The notes under the pieces: model-generated
What the model saw: the letters and a program-made list of their open reading frames with translations, nothing else
Told to the model about the DNA's origin: nothing
Databases searched by the model: none
NCBI GenBank assembly: GCA_036245525.1
Contig: BTPG01000004.1
Coordinates: forward strand, 158,388,811 to 158,452,810
Direction: 5' to 3'
Origin: Semisulcospira habei
Lineage: Eukaryota > Mollusca > Gastropoda > Semisulcospiridae
DNA: 64,000 nt
In this document: positions 36,045-50,245 of the stretch, in pieces
Layout of the letters: each line of letters begins with the position of its first letter
How positions within the stretch are numbered: position 1 is the stretch's first letter
Program-made: the position numbers and the translations under genes

Positions 36045-36620
36045 CTACCTAGCATTGGTTTTCTTCATTACCGTACTAACCCTGATAACAGTATCAGGGT
36101 CAGCCGATTCCAAAATAGTGTGTATAGCCACAGCGGCTGGATATTGTCTTCTAAATTCCCCATACTCTGCGCCGAAGGCCTCACACTCCAAGATCGCATG
36201 ATCCGGGGTGAAGTCCCCGCCACAGAGGCAAATCCGGTCAGACCAGCGGGTCCGCCAGCTGTTGGTGCACATTCTATTGATTGTATCATCAGTAAAAGTT
36301 CTTTTATAAATACTATGATCTTTGTTTATTCTGTAGGCAAGGACACCAAGATACCTCACTGCAAGTATTTTCTTATTAGAAAGATAATTTTCTTTTATTT
36401 GTTTTGCTACTCGAATTTTAGCTTCTTTTACTGTCAGCAGGAGTCAGGCTGGCTGGGCACCGGGTCCGCCAACGGCGCCCGCCCGAGCAGCCCCGATCTG
36501 CATGTTCATTGCCAAGGATGCCAACATGGGCGGGAACTCCCTTACATATAAGTTGATGTATTACTAGTTTTATTTCCATTACAATGTCTGGGCGAGCTGA
36601 GGAATCATCTAACTGAATCC
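36045..36620 (-). pseudogene. LINE RNase H and C-terminal region
   Basis: The minus-strand reading gives DDSSARPDIVMEIKLVI and GVPAHVGILGNEHADR, the RNase H motif of I-type LINEs, from about 36615 to 36500. After frame changes comes the C-terminal block MRYLGVLAYRINKDH with ICLCGGDFTPDHAILECEAF (36359-36045), a Cys/His arrangement usual after RNase H in this group. Upstream RT is absent. Broken into at least two frames. Confidence 0.8.
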
Positions 36621-36761
36621 TTTTTTTAATATTTATTTTTGAACATTTTTCAAGATTAGTGACAACAACACGAATACAAAAGAAATAAAAATCGTACATA
36701 CACAAAACTGATAATAAATTATGTTAAAAACAATTAATTTAATTAAATTAATGCTTGTTTG

Positions 36762-36767
<6 letters not shown>
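36621..36767. other. AT-rich junction sequence
   Basis: AT-rich stretch between the RNase H fragment and the AG microsatellite. No motif was recognised. Confidence 0.5.

Positions 36768-36839
<72 letters not shown>
36768..36839. repeat. (AG)n microsatellite
   Basis: About 36 uninterrupted AG units directly before a LINE 3' tail. Another (AG)n lies near the 5' part of the same LINE (39317-39417). Confidence 0.97.
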
Positions 36840-36842
<3 letters not shown>

Positions 36843-37339
36843 AATGAAATTAAATGAAATGAAACTTTAGTGAAATGAAATGAAATGAAACTTTATTTCT
36901 CAACGGATGAAGTAATTAGCACGAGTGCCATTTTTCATACTTGCCGTTGCTACTCTACAAACACAGGATAATAATTATAATACTAATAGTACCAAATTAC
37001 ACAAAGAAAAATTAGGAGGCATTAAACATGAAGAGACATTAAACAAAATTCATTCATTCATTCGGTCATACAAACGAAAAACAGAAAGTACACGCAATGC
37101 ACGCACACACATACACGCTCGCGCGCACACACAGACACGCGCTAATGATAACTTGACCTATATACGAAGCAAATCATTTGGATCATAGTGAAAATTCACT
37201 TTAGACAGCAAATTTTTTTTGATTATAATAGAAACGTGAATTATGTAATTAGGCGATTATTATTAGTATGGACAAACCATACGGCAGCATGCACTGATTA
37301 TACGATAAGCACATGTTTTATACGGATATTTGTGGAAGA

Positions 37340-39422
<2,083 letters not shown>

Positions 39423-39569
39423 CCTGGAATTTGTTTTGTGAGTGGGTCTGCATGCATGTATTGGTAAACGGATAGTTGTCAAAAATTCAGCAGGAAATAA
39501 CTGTGAATCATAGCAGGCCAAACCGAACCCAACTGCAGTCTACACAGATTAACAAAATAGGCGACAGAA

Positions 39570-42500
39570 ATTAATTATTTACGCAAAGTCCAAGTAAGGC
39601 AGCCACAGACGTGTAAAAAGGCTAAGTTTGTTTCTGACAGTAAATACATATTTCTCTGTACAGTATCTGTTTTTGAACTCTGCCAAGAGAAAACAGAAAG
39701 GTTTAGCTGCTTATTCAAACAACGGCAGCGGTAAATACAAAACTTTGCTATTAATAAGAGCAAGTCAAGAACTGGGTCTGTCCGCAGCCCATTTTTCACC
39801 CCAAACACAACTAATTCTGTACAGAGTTCAAAATTGTCACAATGAGCACATTTTCCTTTCAGTCTGCTCAGTAATTTGTCCCAGAAAACACGCACCATTG
39901 TGCACTAAAAAAATAAGTGTTCAGTAGACTCTTTAGAGAGTGAACAAAAGGTACAAAGGTTTGAATCTTTTAACTGTCTATAGCGCAGGTAAACATTGGT
40001 TGTCAGTATTCTATGGACAATTCTATACTGAAACCAGCGTAATTTGGTGTCTTGTGTGACCGTTATAGAATGCACAAATATAGCTCTCCACTTTAGGTCA
40101 TTATATTTGTTTTTCCATTTTTCAGGACACGTAGGTGGTGTCATTTTATTTAAGAAATCGCAGTATATATCTTTAGTACCCTTTTTATGTTTAAAGACAA
40201 CACCCAAAGGTGTACCCAAATCAGTTACATCAACTGCATCGTTCCATATTCGTAACATTTTTCTTTTGTATTTTCGTATAGCACTTGTTCTACTATAGTA
40301 TTCGAGAAAAGAAACATCTGCACCAAACATTTCACAAAAAAACTTCGAAACTAATAATATCCCCATTATCATCAAAAACATCACTAATTGTAAAAATATT
40401 TTTCAAAACCCACTTGTCGACAGATTTCAAAGTATCCTTTTACAGAAGTCGTGGGTTAAAAAACAGTGGTTCACTTTTGAATGCATCAATACTTGCGGGA
40501 CAGAAAAGATTATGATATAATTTAAAAATTGAAGCCACTTCTTTCCAGAAGGGGTTCTTTATCTCTATACTTTCTAGGAAGTAACCACCAAAAACCTCAC
40601 ACTGTTTGATATTACCATACAAAGATGCGCGTAAAAGGTTCCAGTTAGTACCCGATGACAGCACTCTCCGAATCCAGGTGACCTTAAGTGCTTTGTAAAA
40701 AGCTTCAATATCAATTAGCTTGAGCCCTCCTTCTTCATACTGTCTGAAAACTATGGTTCTTTTCACTTTATCTCTCTTCCCTCCCCAGCTGAAGTTAAAC
40801 ATCGCACCACACTATTAATTTCTTTGAGAATTACACTCCCTGGAGAGGGCAGAGAGATGAAGAGGTGAGTAAAAATTGAAAGAATTAAGGACTTGAAAAC
40901 AGCATTTCTTCCAACAGGGGTTAGATTTCGCAATTTCCATTGCTTTACAATTTTCTTCATATTTACAAGTTTCTGTTTATAATTCAGGAGTATGATATCA
41001 GAGAGTTCTGTAGAGAAGGTCACTCCCAGCACTGTGAAGGTATCTGGATTACAGGAGATGTTTAGATGTGGGGCATAGCGTGTAAGACAAAACCTATTAG
41101 TGCCAATCCAAACAGCAATAGTCTTCTCAAAATTAATTTTTAGCCCATAAATAACTGCAAAAAAAATCCAATTCTAGGATGACAGAATCAAATGATTTTT
41201 GTGACCCATCCAAAAACAATGACATATCATCAGCAAACAGTGAGACTAAGAATTCCTGTTCTTTGCATTTTATACCTGAAATGTTCTTATTATTCCTCAA
41301 CTTTGTAGCCAACAGTTCAACACATATTAAAAAGATGTAAGGTGAGAGGGGGTCCCCTTGTCTACAACTACGAACCACAGAGAAGCGACCAGACACCTGG
41401 CTGTTCACAATCAGGCAAGATTCGCTGTTCTTATAAAATAATATTTCCACCTATTTTGTGATGCTACATCCAAAATTAAACATTTTTAAAGCTTTCTGAA
41501 TAAATGAGTGAGAAACAGAGTCAAACGCTTTTTCGAAATCGATGAGCAACAACAATCCAGGTTTCTTAAATGTCTCTGTATAATGAAGTACATCATACAG
41601 AAGTCTAACATTGTCGGAGATTGATCTACCGGAGATGAAACCACTCTGGTCCTCATGAATTATACAAGGGAGAACCTGTTTTATTCTATTGGCGATACAT
41701 GCGGATGCAATTTTATAACTGACATTAAGCAGGGATATTGGGCGCCAATTTTTTAAATATTGTTTAGGTTTTTCACCTTTAGGAATAAGGGTTATCATCT
41801 TTGTGTGACTGACAAAGACCCATGGTCGTAACCCTCGTTGATAGACCTCACTAAGAAAGACCCTAGGTCCTTCCCCAAAAATTTGAAAAATTCCGCTGGG
41901 AAGCCGTCACTTCCTGGGGTTTTCCCATTTTCCATATTCTTTAAAGCTCGTAAATCCCCCTCCTCCGTTACATAGCCTTCTAAGTTGTCTCTCTGTTCTT
42001 CTGACAACTTTCTAAACAGACAGCTGTCAAAATCTGAGGAGTCAACCTCATGTAAATCTGAATCTCTGTTTTTATATAATGCCCTACAGTACTCCTCCAC
42101 TTCCCTCACAATTTCTACCTGATCTGTTATCTTTTCGCCATTGTTGTTTTCTATAACCTTCATAAATGTACTTGTGTAATGTCTTTTTTTCTAGCCCACA
42201 AAAGTATTTTGAATTTTTTTCTCCGTCTCCTATCCATCTTGCTTTCGCTCTAATTTGAACCCCGTCCATCCTCCGTTCCCTAATGTTATACAACTCCTGC
42301 TGTAAAGTCTCTAATCTCCCTGATTATGCTGGCTCAGACTATTTTCCATAGCTTCAATTTTGGTTGAGCAGCCATTTCTCTCGTTCGTTTTCTACCTTCT
42401 TCTTGTGACAAGCATAAGCTATTGTAGCTCCCCTAATCTGGACAAGAAGAGTTTCAAAAAATAACTGATCATTAATTACAAGCTGCAGATCGGGAGAAGG

Positions 42501-43430
42501 GATGTGATTGATAACTTCATGCCGGTACAACAGATGTGCGTACTGACATTTTGTTTCCTAAATACACTTTTTCACTGATGTTACATACTCTGTATTCTTT
42601 AACAAGGAGGTATTAAACTTCCAGAAAGTACGGCCATGCCTACTATAAGAATCTGAACTTCCATTTCCCGACTGGATAGCAAAAGAGATAACAGAGTAAT
42701 CGGATCTGTATGATGCTTTGATCCCTGATGTCACTACCGTATGTGCAGCTGCGTCCGATATAAGAAAAAAGTCCAGGCGTGCCTGCTGAAGGGGGTTTCT
42801 TCTCCTCCACGTAAATATTGTATCATTAGGGTGCATTTCTCTCCAAATATCTATCAAGTTAAATTCTTCAATTACCTCGTGTAGCTTTTCTCTGGCAAGT
42901 GGATTATTTGTGCGCTTGTAATTATGATAATCAAGCTTAGGGTCCAAGACCATATTCCAATCACCTCCCAAAATCATAGGAACATCCCCATATTTGCATA
43001 ATTTGCTTTTCAACTGTTCATAAAAAAGGACAATCATTGTTTGGCCCGTGCACATTAACCAGCAAGTACACAGTTTCATCAACACGCGCTTTAAGAATCA
43101 TGTAGTTTCCCTCAGGGTCATTATACAAGCCAAGGTGTTTAAAACCAACATTATTGTTAATTAGAACAGCCAGACCCTTTGCATTTGATGCAATAGAATT
43201 TAAAAAATGCTTGATAGCCCCATTTCACCCTGATGATATGCTCTTGTTTCTCTGTAAAGTGTGTTTCTTGTAGAAAGCATAATATGCTATATTCTTTTTC
43301 TCTCAAAAGATGCAACACGTCATCCCGTTTCCTCGGATCTCCGAGGCCTCTACAATTCATGCTGCAAAAAGATACTCTCCTATCCATAAAATATATGAAA
43401 CGTACAGGCATGCATTCCACATGGTGGGCT
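39570..43430 (-). mobile_element. Tx1/L1-like LINE, near full ORF2, degenerate
   Basis: A minus-strand element with endonuclease, RT and a long C-terminal region in order over 3.9 kb. Frames change many times, so it is dead. No ORF1 was recognised upstream and no target duplication was found. It lies beside the second CR1/Jockey-like LINE within the block nested in the I-like LINE. Confidence 0.85.
39575..43420 (-). pseudogene. Tx1/L1-like LINE ORF2 remnants
   Basis: Right to left: endonuclease start FCSMNCRGLGDPRKRDDVL and LCFLQETHF (43370-43230); GGDWNMVLDPKLDYH and ARLDFFLISDAA plus the SDYS position (43085-42558); linker ARWIGDGEKNSKYF (42293-42084); and GSDGFPAEFFKFL (about 41900). RT follows: LIPKGEKPKQYLKNWRPISL, DQSGFISGRSISDNVRLL, IDFEKAFDSVSHSF, RQGDPLSPYIFLICVELL and SLFADDMSLF (41798-41133). 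The C-terminal part has WKLRNLTPVGRNAVFKSLIL, FNFSWGGKRDKVKR, EGGLKLIDIEAFYKALK and a Cys-containing FCSLSKESTEHLFF region (41032-39905). At least seven frame breaks. Confidence 0.88.
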
Positions 43431-44427
43431 ATAGTAAGCTCTTATCCACTTTCTATCAACATAGACAAGAACAATACAGTCTGAAAGTATATATGACAAC
43501 CTGTCTCTCCCAAAAGAAAAGATAATACAAAAGCAAGGACAATATTTACAAAAACGCACAAGGAAAACCAAAGAAAAAAAAAAGAAGACCACAAATCATT
43601 AAGAGGAAGTATACACAGAAACAACAAAAATTGGCAAAGTAGCCCAGTCTGGCCACTTCTTTATGCCATGGACAATGTTCAAAATGGCGAGGGTATTGGA
43701 TTATCTACCTCAGACTCACGTGAATTGATTTAAAATATTATTGGGACTGCCATCCTAATTACCTATTAAAATACCATTGTTTCATTAAATCTAACAATTT
43801 ACATATAATTATATGTGAAAAAATACACACAAAATCCCAGAAAATTGCTTTTAAGAAAGTGTGCACAGTGTGACACATATGCATCTGCAGGCACATGTGC
43901 ACACAGAGCAAGACTCTCTCTGGTACTGAAAGTGTATACTATCTAAGAGATCTACATTCTCTAATCCGAGATAGAGCTTCACAGCTGGTACCTTCTCTAA
44001 GAAAAACAAAAAACAACAACAAAAGTGTGCATGCACACACAAATATCAATACACGCATATATATGCATTTCTCACGCAAGTTGTCCTCGTACATGTCAGC
44101 ACACATGCGCACACGCACACACACCCTACAAATGCAAAAATGTATACATGTACACCCTCTCATTGAAAGAAACAAAAAAGACATAGCTGATCAGCATTGC
44201 ACAATAAAAAAGGTTTATAAGTAAAGTACTCAACTGGTAAGCCCGCATGCATGTTGAGTTTGTGGTATCCATGTATAAAAACAACTACAAAAGACTAGAA
44301 CCTAGTGGTGTTTGGTGCTCAGCATGCAGGTATGTGGGTGGGTTCCAAATATTGCTGTTTATACATCTTATTCTATCCTGTTCATGCAGTAAGGATAAAG
44401 TTTCTCAGACCGTTATTATACAAATAG
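43431..44427. other. Unassigned spacer before LTR element
   Basis: About 1 kb of A-rich, CA-rich sequence with no recognised gene. The part nearest 43430 may be leader of the Tx1-like LINE. Scattered CACACA/ATGCAC tracts occur at 43860-44110. Confidence 0.4.
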
Positions 44428-45289
44428 TGTTACGATTGTGGTTGTGTTATCCTGTGAGAGCGTGCGTGTGTTGATCGTAGGTAACGATCCGATGTTTATT
44501 TGAGCTATCACGGTTACGATTCACGTGCCATTTTAGTAGGGTTTTCTTTTGTTCATGAGTAGAGCCGATTTCGTTTTGTTGTGTCTAGTCCGGTGCGTTT
44601 TGGAAAGGTCGCACTGTCTAGTGACATCGTAAGTGTCACGTCGGGTAGTTGGCAACACTTCGTTACATTTTTCGCTACTTTTTGTTTTCATGTGCGCGTG
44701 GATTGAGCAGCCTTTATTTTGTTTTGGGAATGTTCTCGTACCTTTTTGAGCTATCATGGAACGTGGTGATAGGGATACCATACTTTTATGTGGCTTCATT
44801 ATACGCTAGAATTTAGAGCTGAAGTGAGCAGCCGAGTTTTTGTAGCCTGTTATAGTATTTCTGGAGAGTTTATTTTAATGAGCTTCGCTGCGTGTTTCGT
44901 TCTGATTGGTTGCGTTGTATGATTTCCGTAGAAGATTCTGGATTTTCGTAGTATATATAAGGAGGACGCTGGGAAAGCCCGTTCGTACATTGTCTTGCTT
45001 TGTCAGTTGTAGAGACACGTAGTTTATTGGGAGAGACGCTGTGTATGAGAAACTTTGTGTAGCAGTGTAGACATTGCAGAAGAGACTTTGTATCAGTAGT
45101 TTGTGCATTTGAAAGTGTGTGGATATCGCATCGCTGAATTAAATATTGTTGGAACTGTTACTCCAGTATTGTCTACATCCTTAAGCCACGTGTGACGGAT
45201 TGCAGCTGAACGAGGTTTATTTTAAAGAACTCTACGTGTGTGTGTCTGGTGTGTTTATCATACTTCGACTACAACTCCACCACGTAACA
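44428..45289 (+). repeat. Long terminal repeat, 862 bp
   Basis: Begins TGTTACGATTGTGG and ends CACGTAACA, so it has TG...CA ends within short inverted TGTTACG/CGTAACA repeats. A TATATAAGGAGGACG stretch (about 44952-44966) is a plausible TATA region, and AATTAAATATTG lies near 45137. Matching blocks recur in the solo LTR at 50246-51112. Confidence 0.9.
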
Positions 45290-45292
45290 TTT

Positions 45293-45308
45293 TGGCGACC
45301 CCGACGAG
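45293..45308 (+). promoter_or_regulatory. Primer-binding site
   Basis: TGGCGACCCCGACGAG starts three bases after the LTR end, the usual place for pairing with a tRNA 3' end (TGG complements CCA). The tRNA species was not determined. Confidence 0.75.
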
Positions 45309-45506
45309 ATCTCTTCAGTTGGTTCAGTGGAAAGGGTAGCAGGAGAAAACAGCCAGCAGTGAAAAGCAGAGATGGCGACATCGGAAATGGAGACATTCCT
45401 GAAAATTTGAAAGGAATGTGGAATCGAAGGAACTCAACTCCTCGAGTTTGTAAAGGAGAGAGAAGAGAAAGAAGAAAGGAAACGAGAGAAAGAAGAAAAG
45501 GAGAGA

Positions 45507-46630
45507 TTGGAGAGAGAAGAAAAAGAAGAAAAGAAACGAGAGAAAGGAGAAAAGGAGAGGCTGGAAAGAGAAGAAAGAGCCAAAGAGCGTGAAATTAGGA
45601 AACTCGAAATTCAAGCAGAAGAGGCGGAGAGGCAGCGACAACACGAAATTCATCTGAAGCAGATGGAGATAGAGGCACAGAGCCAGAGAAGTAATGAAGC
45701 AACCGCATTAGCGAGCAGAGAACAAACAGCCCGTGCGCAAACACTTCCACCTTTCATTGAAAATTCAGATAAGATGGACGCTTATCTGGAGCGATTCGAG
45801 CGCTTCGCACATAGCAACAATTGGAAACAAGAGACTTGGGCTATTAAACTGAGCGCACTTCTAACTGGCAAAGCGCTTGAATTTTACACCCGCTTACCAA
45901 CAGAAGAAGCCGAAGATTATACGCAGTTGAAAGCCGCCCTGCTGAGACAGTACGACTTCACTGAAGAGGGTTACATGCGACGATTTCGGAACTGCAAGCC
46001 TGAAGAAGGAGAAACACCCGGCCTATTCATTGAGAGAATTAGAAGCTACCTGGAGAAATGGATAGAGCTGGCTGGTTTAAACAGAGAGTACCAGGACTTG
46101 TGTGACCTCATCATCAAAGAACAAGTTTTCATCGCATGTTCTAAGGACCTGGCCGCCCACCTCAGAGAGCAAAAAGACCAGTCACTAAAGGCCCTGGCCG
46201 ACTTCGCTCAAAGATACCTTGACGCTCACAACATGAAGTTCGGGTCCAGTAAGCCACAGCGTGTGTCTGCACCAGCAGAGGAAATCCACAATGTCAGAGA
46301 CACCCCGAGATACAAGCCGGTGGAGAACCTGACATGTTTTTCTGTGGAAAGAAAGGTCACAAGGCGATACGGTGTCCTTCTAAAGACATTCCCCGAGGCG
46401 ACAACATCAGAAGATCCAACCAAGATCGTGGGATAGCAGGCAGAAGCAGTACCACGTCTCAAAACAGAGCTGCCGCTGTATTAGCCAATGATGTGACGTC
46501 ATCCAATGACTTTGAATACAGAGAAAAGCGAGTTACACCAGAGCTGATCAAATCTTTCAGAAAGAATGGACGCATCCCAGTAGGAGATGGGGCTACATTT
46601 TTACCAGTCATTTATGGCCGTAAATGTTTC
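45507..46630 (+). pseudogene. Gag polyprotein of Ty3-like element, frameshifted
   Basis: Starts near 45507 with a very Glu/Lys/Arg-rich helix (about 80 residues). The Gag core follows: ENSDKMDAYLERFERFA, NWKQETWAIKLSALLTGKA, YTQLKAALLRQYDF and GETPGLFIERIRSYLEKWI. A CCHC zinc knuckle, CFFCGKKGHKAIRC, lies at about 46333-46378 but in the next frame, so a one-base shift separates it from the capsid part. The open frame may begin earlier, in the 45360-45500 region. It ends where the element is cut off. Confidence 0.88.
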
Positions 46631-47035
46631 GGCCAGGACTTCCGCTTTTTCCTGATCTGTAATGTATTTAACTCCATTATTTATTAATGGTACTGAAGAC
46701 GGGTTAGATTTATGTTTTAGTTTTTAAACAATTTTCCATGCTTTATTCATGTCAGTAAGAGACTGTATTTCTGTTTGAATTTGATGATTTAGGTAAATAA
46801 GTTTAGCAGTAGCTATAATTTTATTGCATTGTATGTTGGCCGACTTCATTGCCGCATGGTTAATCAGTGTTCTAGCATTTTTCCACTGATTATAGGCACT
46901 TTTTTTTCCTTTCACAGCCATATCACAATCATCCGTCCACCAGGGGTTGACTGGTTTGCCGGGAGGGGCACCCCTACTACGTGGGATAGCTGTCTCCGCG
47001 GCTTTGATTATGGCCGCGGTTAGAGTGGCACTGAA

Positions 47036-47062
47036 GGCGTCGACATCCGAGGTGTCGACGCC
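47036..47062. repeat. GTCGAC hairpin in LINE
   Basis: GGCGTCGACA and TGTCGACGCC pair perfectly around a 7-base loop. It lies in LINE coding sequence and is probably fortuitous. Confidence 0.8.
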
Positions 47063-47111
47063 TCCAATGCACTGTCCAGCCGTGGCCTCATACAGAGGCC
47101 AATTTGCCTTT

Positions 47112-47169
47112 TAAATTTCACTTAAACAAAGGTAAATTCCTATATTTACCTTTGTTTAAGTGAAATTTA
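47112..47169. repeat. 26-bp perfect inverted duplication
   Basis: Arms 47112-47137 and 47144-47169 are perfect reverse complements around a 6-base loop (TCCTAT). One arm is normal LINE coding sequence (KFHLNK on the minus strand) and the other is its inverted copy, which interrupts the reading just before NWPLYEA. Confidence 0.95.
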
Positions 47170-48233
47170 TACGACAGTTGTGGTTCCAGATTTAAATCCA
47201 GGGACACGGGGAGATGATCGCTTCCCATTGCATCATCGCCCATTCCCATGAAGCGTCCAGATAAAGGTTGGGAGAGATGAGAGTTAAGTCAACCGCAGAT
47301 GGATGTTGACGGTCGCTATCGGGTATTCTGGTTATATCTCCACTGTTCAAGGCTAATAAATTGGAGTTTAAAATGTCTTCGACTTGTTTTCTTGCTATTA
47401 GTCGTGTTGAAGGAATGTTTGTCTGCCAGAGCGGGTGATGAATGTTGAGATCTCCCATAACTATGCATCCATCACCGGGAAGGGCGCGCATCCATTCTAA
47501 ACCAGTTGAAGATACAGATTTAGGGGCATATAAATTTAGTAAATTTATTTCCTTATTTGTGGAAATTTTTTAAATTTTATTATAATTACTGTAGATAGGG
47601 TGCGTTTCATGTAGGAGAACTGGGGAGTTTAATACTTCATGCTCAATCCTTACTTTTATATAAGTGGCAGTGTGAATATTTTCGTTACATTTTTTGTTTA
47701 ATTCTACTATGGGAGGATAGTGATAGCCCGCAATACTCGGTAGCTTGGATTTGGGAGTCAGTGGTGATTGCAAGCAGATGATGTGGGGGTTATGTTCATT
47801 TAGATAATTACTCAGAAGATGAATTTTTTTATGGCTCGACAGTTCCATTGTAGGAACCTAAGGCCATTTTTAATCTTAGCGTTCGCGCCGGTACCGAAAA
47901 AAGGCATCAACAATTATATTAGCACTGTCTTGTCAATAACTTTGTTTACGTAGACCGCACCACGGCCCTATTCCACTCCAGCTTTTGCAAGCAAGGAGAC
48001 CAGGATGGCCATGATCAGTTGATTAAACTGTAATACGGCCAGCATGATCCCTTGTATATCACCACTGGAGATCAAATTTGTGAGCACCCGAGTCTGTCTT
48101 TGATGTCCCTGAGCATGAATGTCCTCAGCCCAGGGCCATCATCAGATTGCCGGACTTCTCCATAGAGGAGTAACTTGCGGGATGACGGAGGATTCTCCTC
48201 CCTCAGAGGAGAGGGAGGGGGTGGAAGATGAGG

Positions 48234-49921
48234 TTATTTATTCACAGTGGCAGTAGCGCGTGAAACTGTTTTTTGACCCGGCGTGTTCTGCGTGAGAATA
48301 TCTCGATATGATGAGATACCAAATGCTAGCCGGGTCCTATTTTGTGTCACATTATTCTCTGCTAAGGAAGCAGGATCAGAGTTTATAGCGTTATTAACAT
48401 TTCCGTTGCTATTTGACTGCAGATTTGTTTTGGTGACTGGGATCTGGTTTCTAGAAACCGGAATCCGAGTCCACGCTGTGGAATCTAGATCTTTAGGTAG
48501 ATGAGTTGGGACCATGGATTGTTTTGTTTTTTTTGTTGTTGTTTGTTTTGAATGTTTATTTGGACCCTCCTCACGACCTCCTTATACGGAATGTAACTTT
48601 CGTTTCTGATGCGGTTAGCCTCGCGAGACATGACCTGGGGACATTTTTGATAGGCGGCGCTGTGAGCGCCGCCACACTTAAAACATTTTGGTGGAGTGCT
48701 ATCCGGACAGGCCGCACGAGAATGCTCTCGGCTGCCACATCTAGCGCACACCGAGTGTTTTGATTTGCACATTCGAGTCGCATGTCCCAATCTGCAGCAT
48801 TCGGTGCAACGCAATGCAGGCGGGGCATACGGCTTGACCGGCAAATAGTGGACACCTACCTTTACACGCGATGGGAGTTTGGTCCGACTATGAAAATCGA
48901 TCTTGACTGCCCTCGACTGGGTTCCGTCCCTATTTGAAAGCCTGGCAACGTCTATCTGATATCCCTGAATTTCAAGGGATCTCTTGAGCTGAGTCAAGTC
49001 CTCGGCGAGAGGGATACCGTGAACCACTCCCACCACCCCCTCCGCCCTGCCTAGGTTCCTTTTTGAAGCCAAAAGTTTTTTGAGTACGTTGGTTGGGACA
49101 GGAGACAATCCAAATGTCCCTGCCTATCTGTCTTAATGTTATTTCAGAGGGGGCAACACCGGCGCCCCCGCAGAGGTGAGGCTGATGGGTACCGTGGACT
49201 CGAAGACGGGTAGCACCCGTTTCGAGGTCACGGACCCGCACCGGGAAGGTGCACCACACCTCGGCAACGGCGCCGGTCCCCCGGGAAACTGTTTCTTGGT
49301 GATTAGCTCGGTTTTTGACTTTTTTTTTTTTTTTCCTATTGACTTGTTCAAATAGGGCTTTAGGTAGCGTTTCCTCTTCCTCTCCCCCCCCCCCCCCCCC
49401 CCGCCAGCGACGACCGATTCATCGATGGCGAAAGGGGGAGGACAACTCTCCATAGGAGAAGAGGATGCAGGCGAATTTTGGTTGATCATAAGGGACTGCT
49501 GGCGCGGAGGAGAGCCGTTCTCCTGCGCGGCAGCCGATCCCCCTGCTCCCAAGTCCAAAGAAGTTTGAGGTGGGGAAGATACCCTAAGCTCTCCCGGGAC
49601 TGTGCCAGCGGCACGTGCAATGTCCGGGGAGTGGAGAGGGGATATGATAGTCCTAAGCTCTCTCCGTGCGAGGTCCTCTATTAGGGCCTCACCAGGAGAA
49701 TTGACGGTCGTGCTAGTCCCGCCGGTACCCAGAGTATCGGCATCCAAAGAATTTGACAAGTTTAGGACAGCTCTGGCCCTAGCTCGCTTATGTTTATTTT
49801 TTTCCCCCCTCTTTCTAGATGGAGTCTCGTGTGCTCCACAAGGGACCGACGGGGAACCAGATCCACAGTCAGTCCCTGGCGATGACGATGATGATGACAA
49901 AGTCCCGATCAGGTGGTCCAT
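48234..49921 (-). pseudogene. I-like LINE ORF1 (Gag-like, zinc knuckles), frameshifted
   Basis: Starts MDHLIGTLSSSSSSPGTDC at 49921 with a low-complexity, Lys/Arg-rich N-terminal half. After a shift it continues FPVRVRDLETGATRL and CPNQRTQKT (49259-49090), then EGVVGVVHGIPLAEDLTQLK and three CCHC knuckles: CTECCRLGHATRMC, CARCGSREHSRAAC and CFKCGGAHSAAYQKC (about 48800-48640). The tail follows in another frame (48515-48234). At least three frame changes, including near a C-run at 49385-49402. RNA-binding ORF1 proteins of this shape are typical of I/Jockey-type LINEs. Confidence 0.85.
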
Positions 49922-50245
49922 ACAGATGGACTCCGTACGGACCAGGTCAAATAAAAGTGAACCGTAAAAAAATTTGTTGCTTAAAAAATAGCCAAGTTCT
50001 TTTGACCTCTATGGTATCACCTAAATGCCAATCCAAAGTGAGCTCTCAGTAAGGCGGTCCTGAAAAGGACTGTCAAATCAATCAATGATGGCACGGCAGT
50101 GTAGATACTGGCAGTCAGGCGAGCGTAGCAGAAAATTTGCAGCAGATCCAAGATGGCGGCTGGCTGCGGATGGTGGGAGCGACGCGGAGCAAAGGCGAAG
50201 CGTGTGTCAATAGCAGCGGCTGTGACCAAGTGTGTGATGACGATG
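49922..50245 (-). other. 5' leader of the I-like LINE
   Basis: About 320 bp between the ORF1 start and the 14-bp target duplication. On the minus strand it begins CATCGTCATCACACACTTGG. No gene. Because it reaches the duplication, the LINE appears full-length at its 5' end. Confidence 0.65.

Larger units (their letters stand above)
44428..46631 (+). mobile_element. Ty3-like LTR retrotransposon, truncated after gag
   Basis: A 5' LTR (44428-45289), primer-binding site, leader and gag, all on the plus strand. The sequence stops at about 46631, where it joins minus-strand I-like LINE sequence. No protease, RT, integrase or 3' LTR follows. The LTR is the same family as the solo LTR at 35078-35129 plus 50246-51112, but the two differ at many positions, so they are separate insertions. 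Confidence 0.85.
46632..47880 (-). pseudogene. I-like LINE endonuclease and linker, degenerate
   Basis: Right to left: QWNCRAIKKFI (about 47855) and NPHIICLQS (about 47790); then VMGDLNIHHPLWQ and SAVDLTLISPNL (47491-47240), with SDHLPV nearby in another frame (about 47215). The linker follows with NWPLYEATAGQCIGG, PVNPWWTDDCDMAVKGKKSAYN (46960-46880) and a LINNGVKYITDQEKAEVLA segment (about 46690-46640). The endonuclease fold is recognisable but broken by shifts and by a 25-bp inverted duplication. RT should follow but is replaced by the LTR element. Confidence 0.85.

Noticed and set aside
43851..44224. Short frames before the LTR element
   Set aside because: CA-rich sequence with overlapping frames on both strands and no motif or start context.
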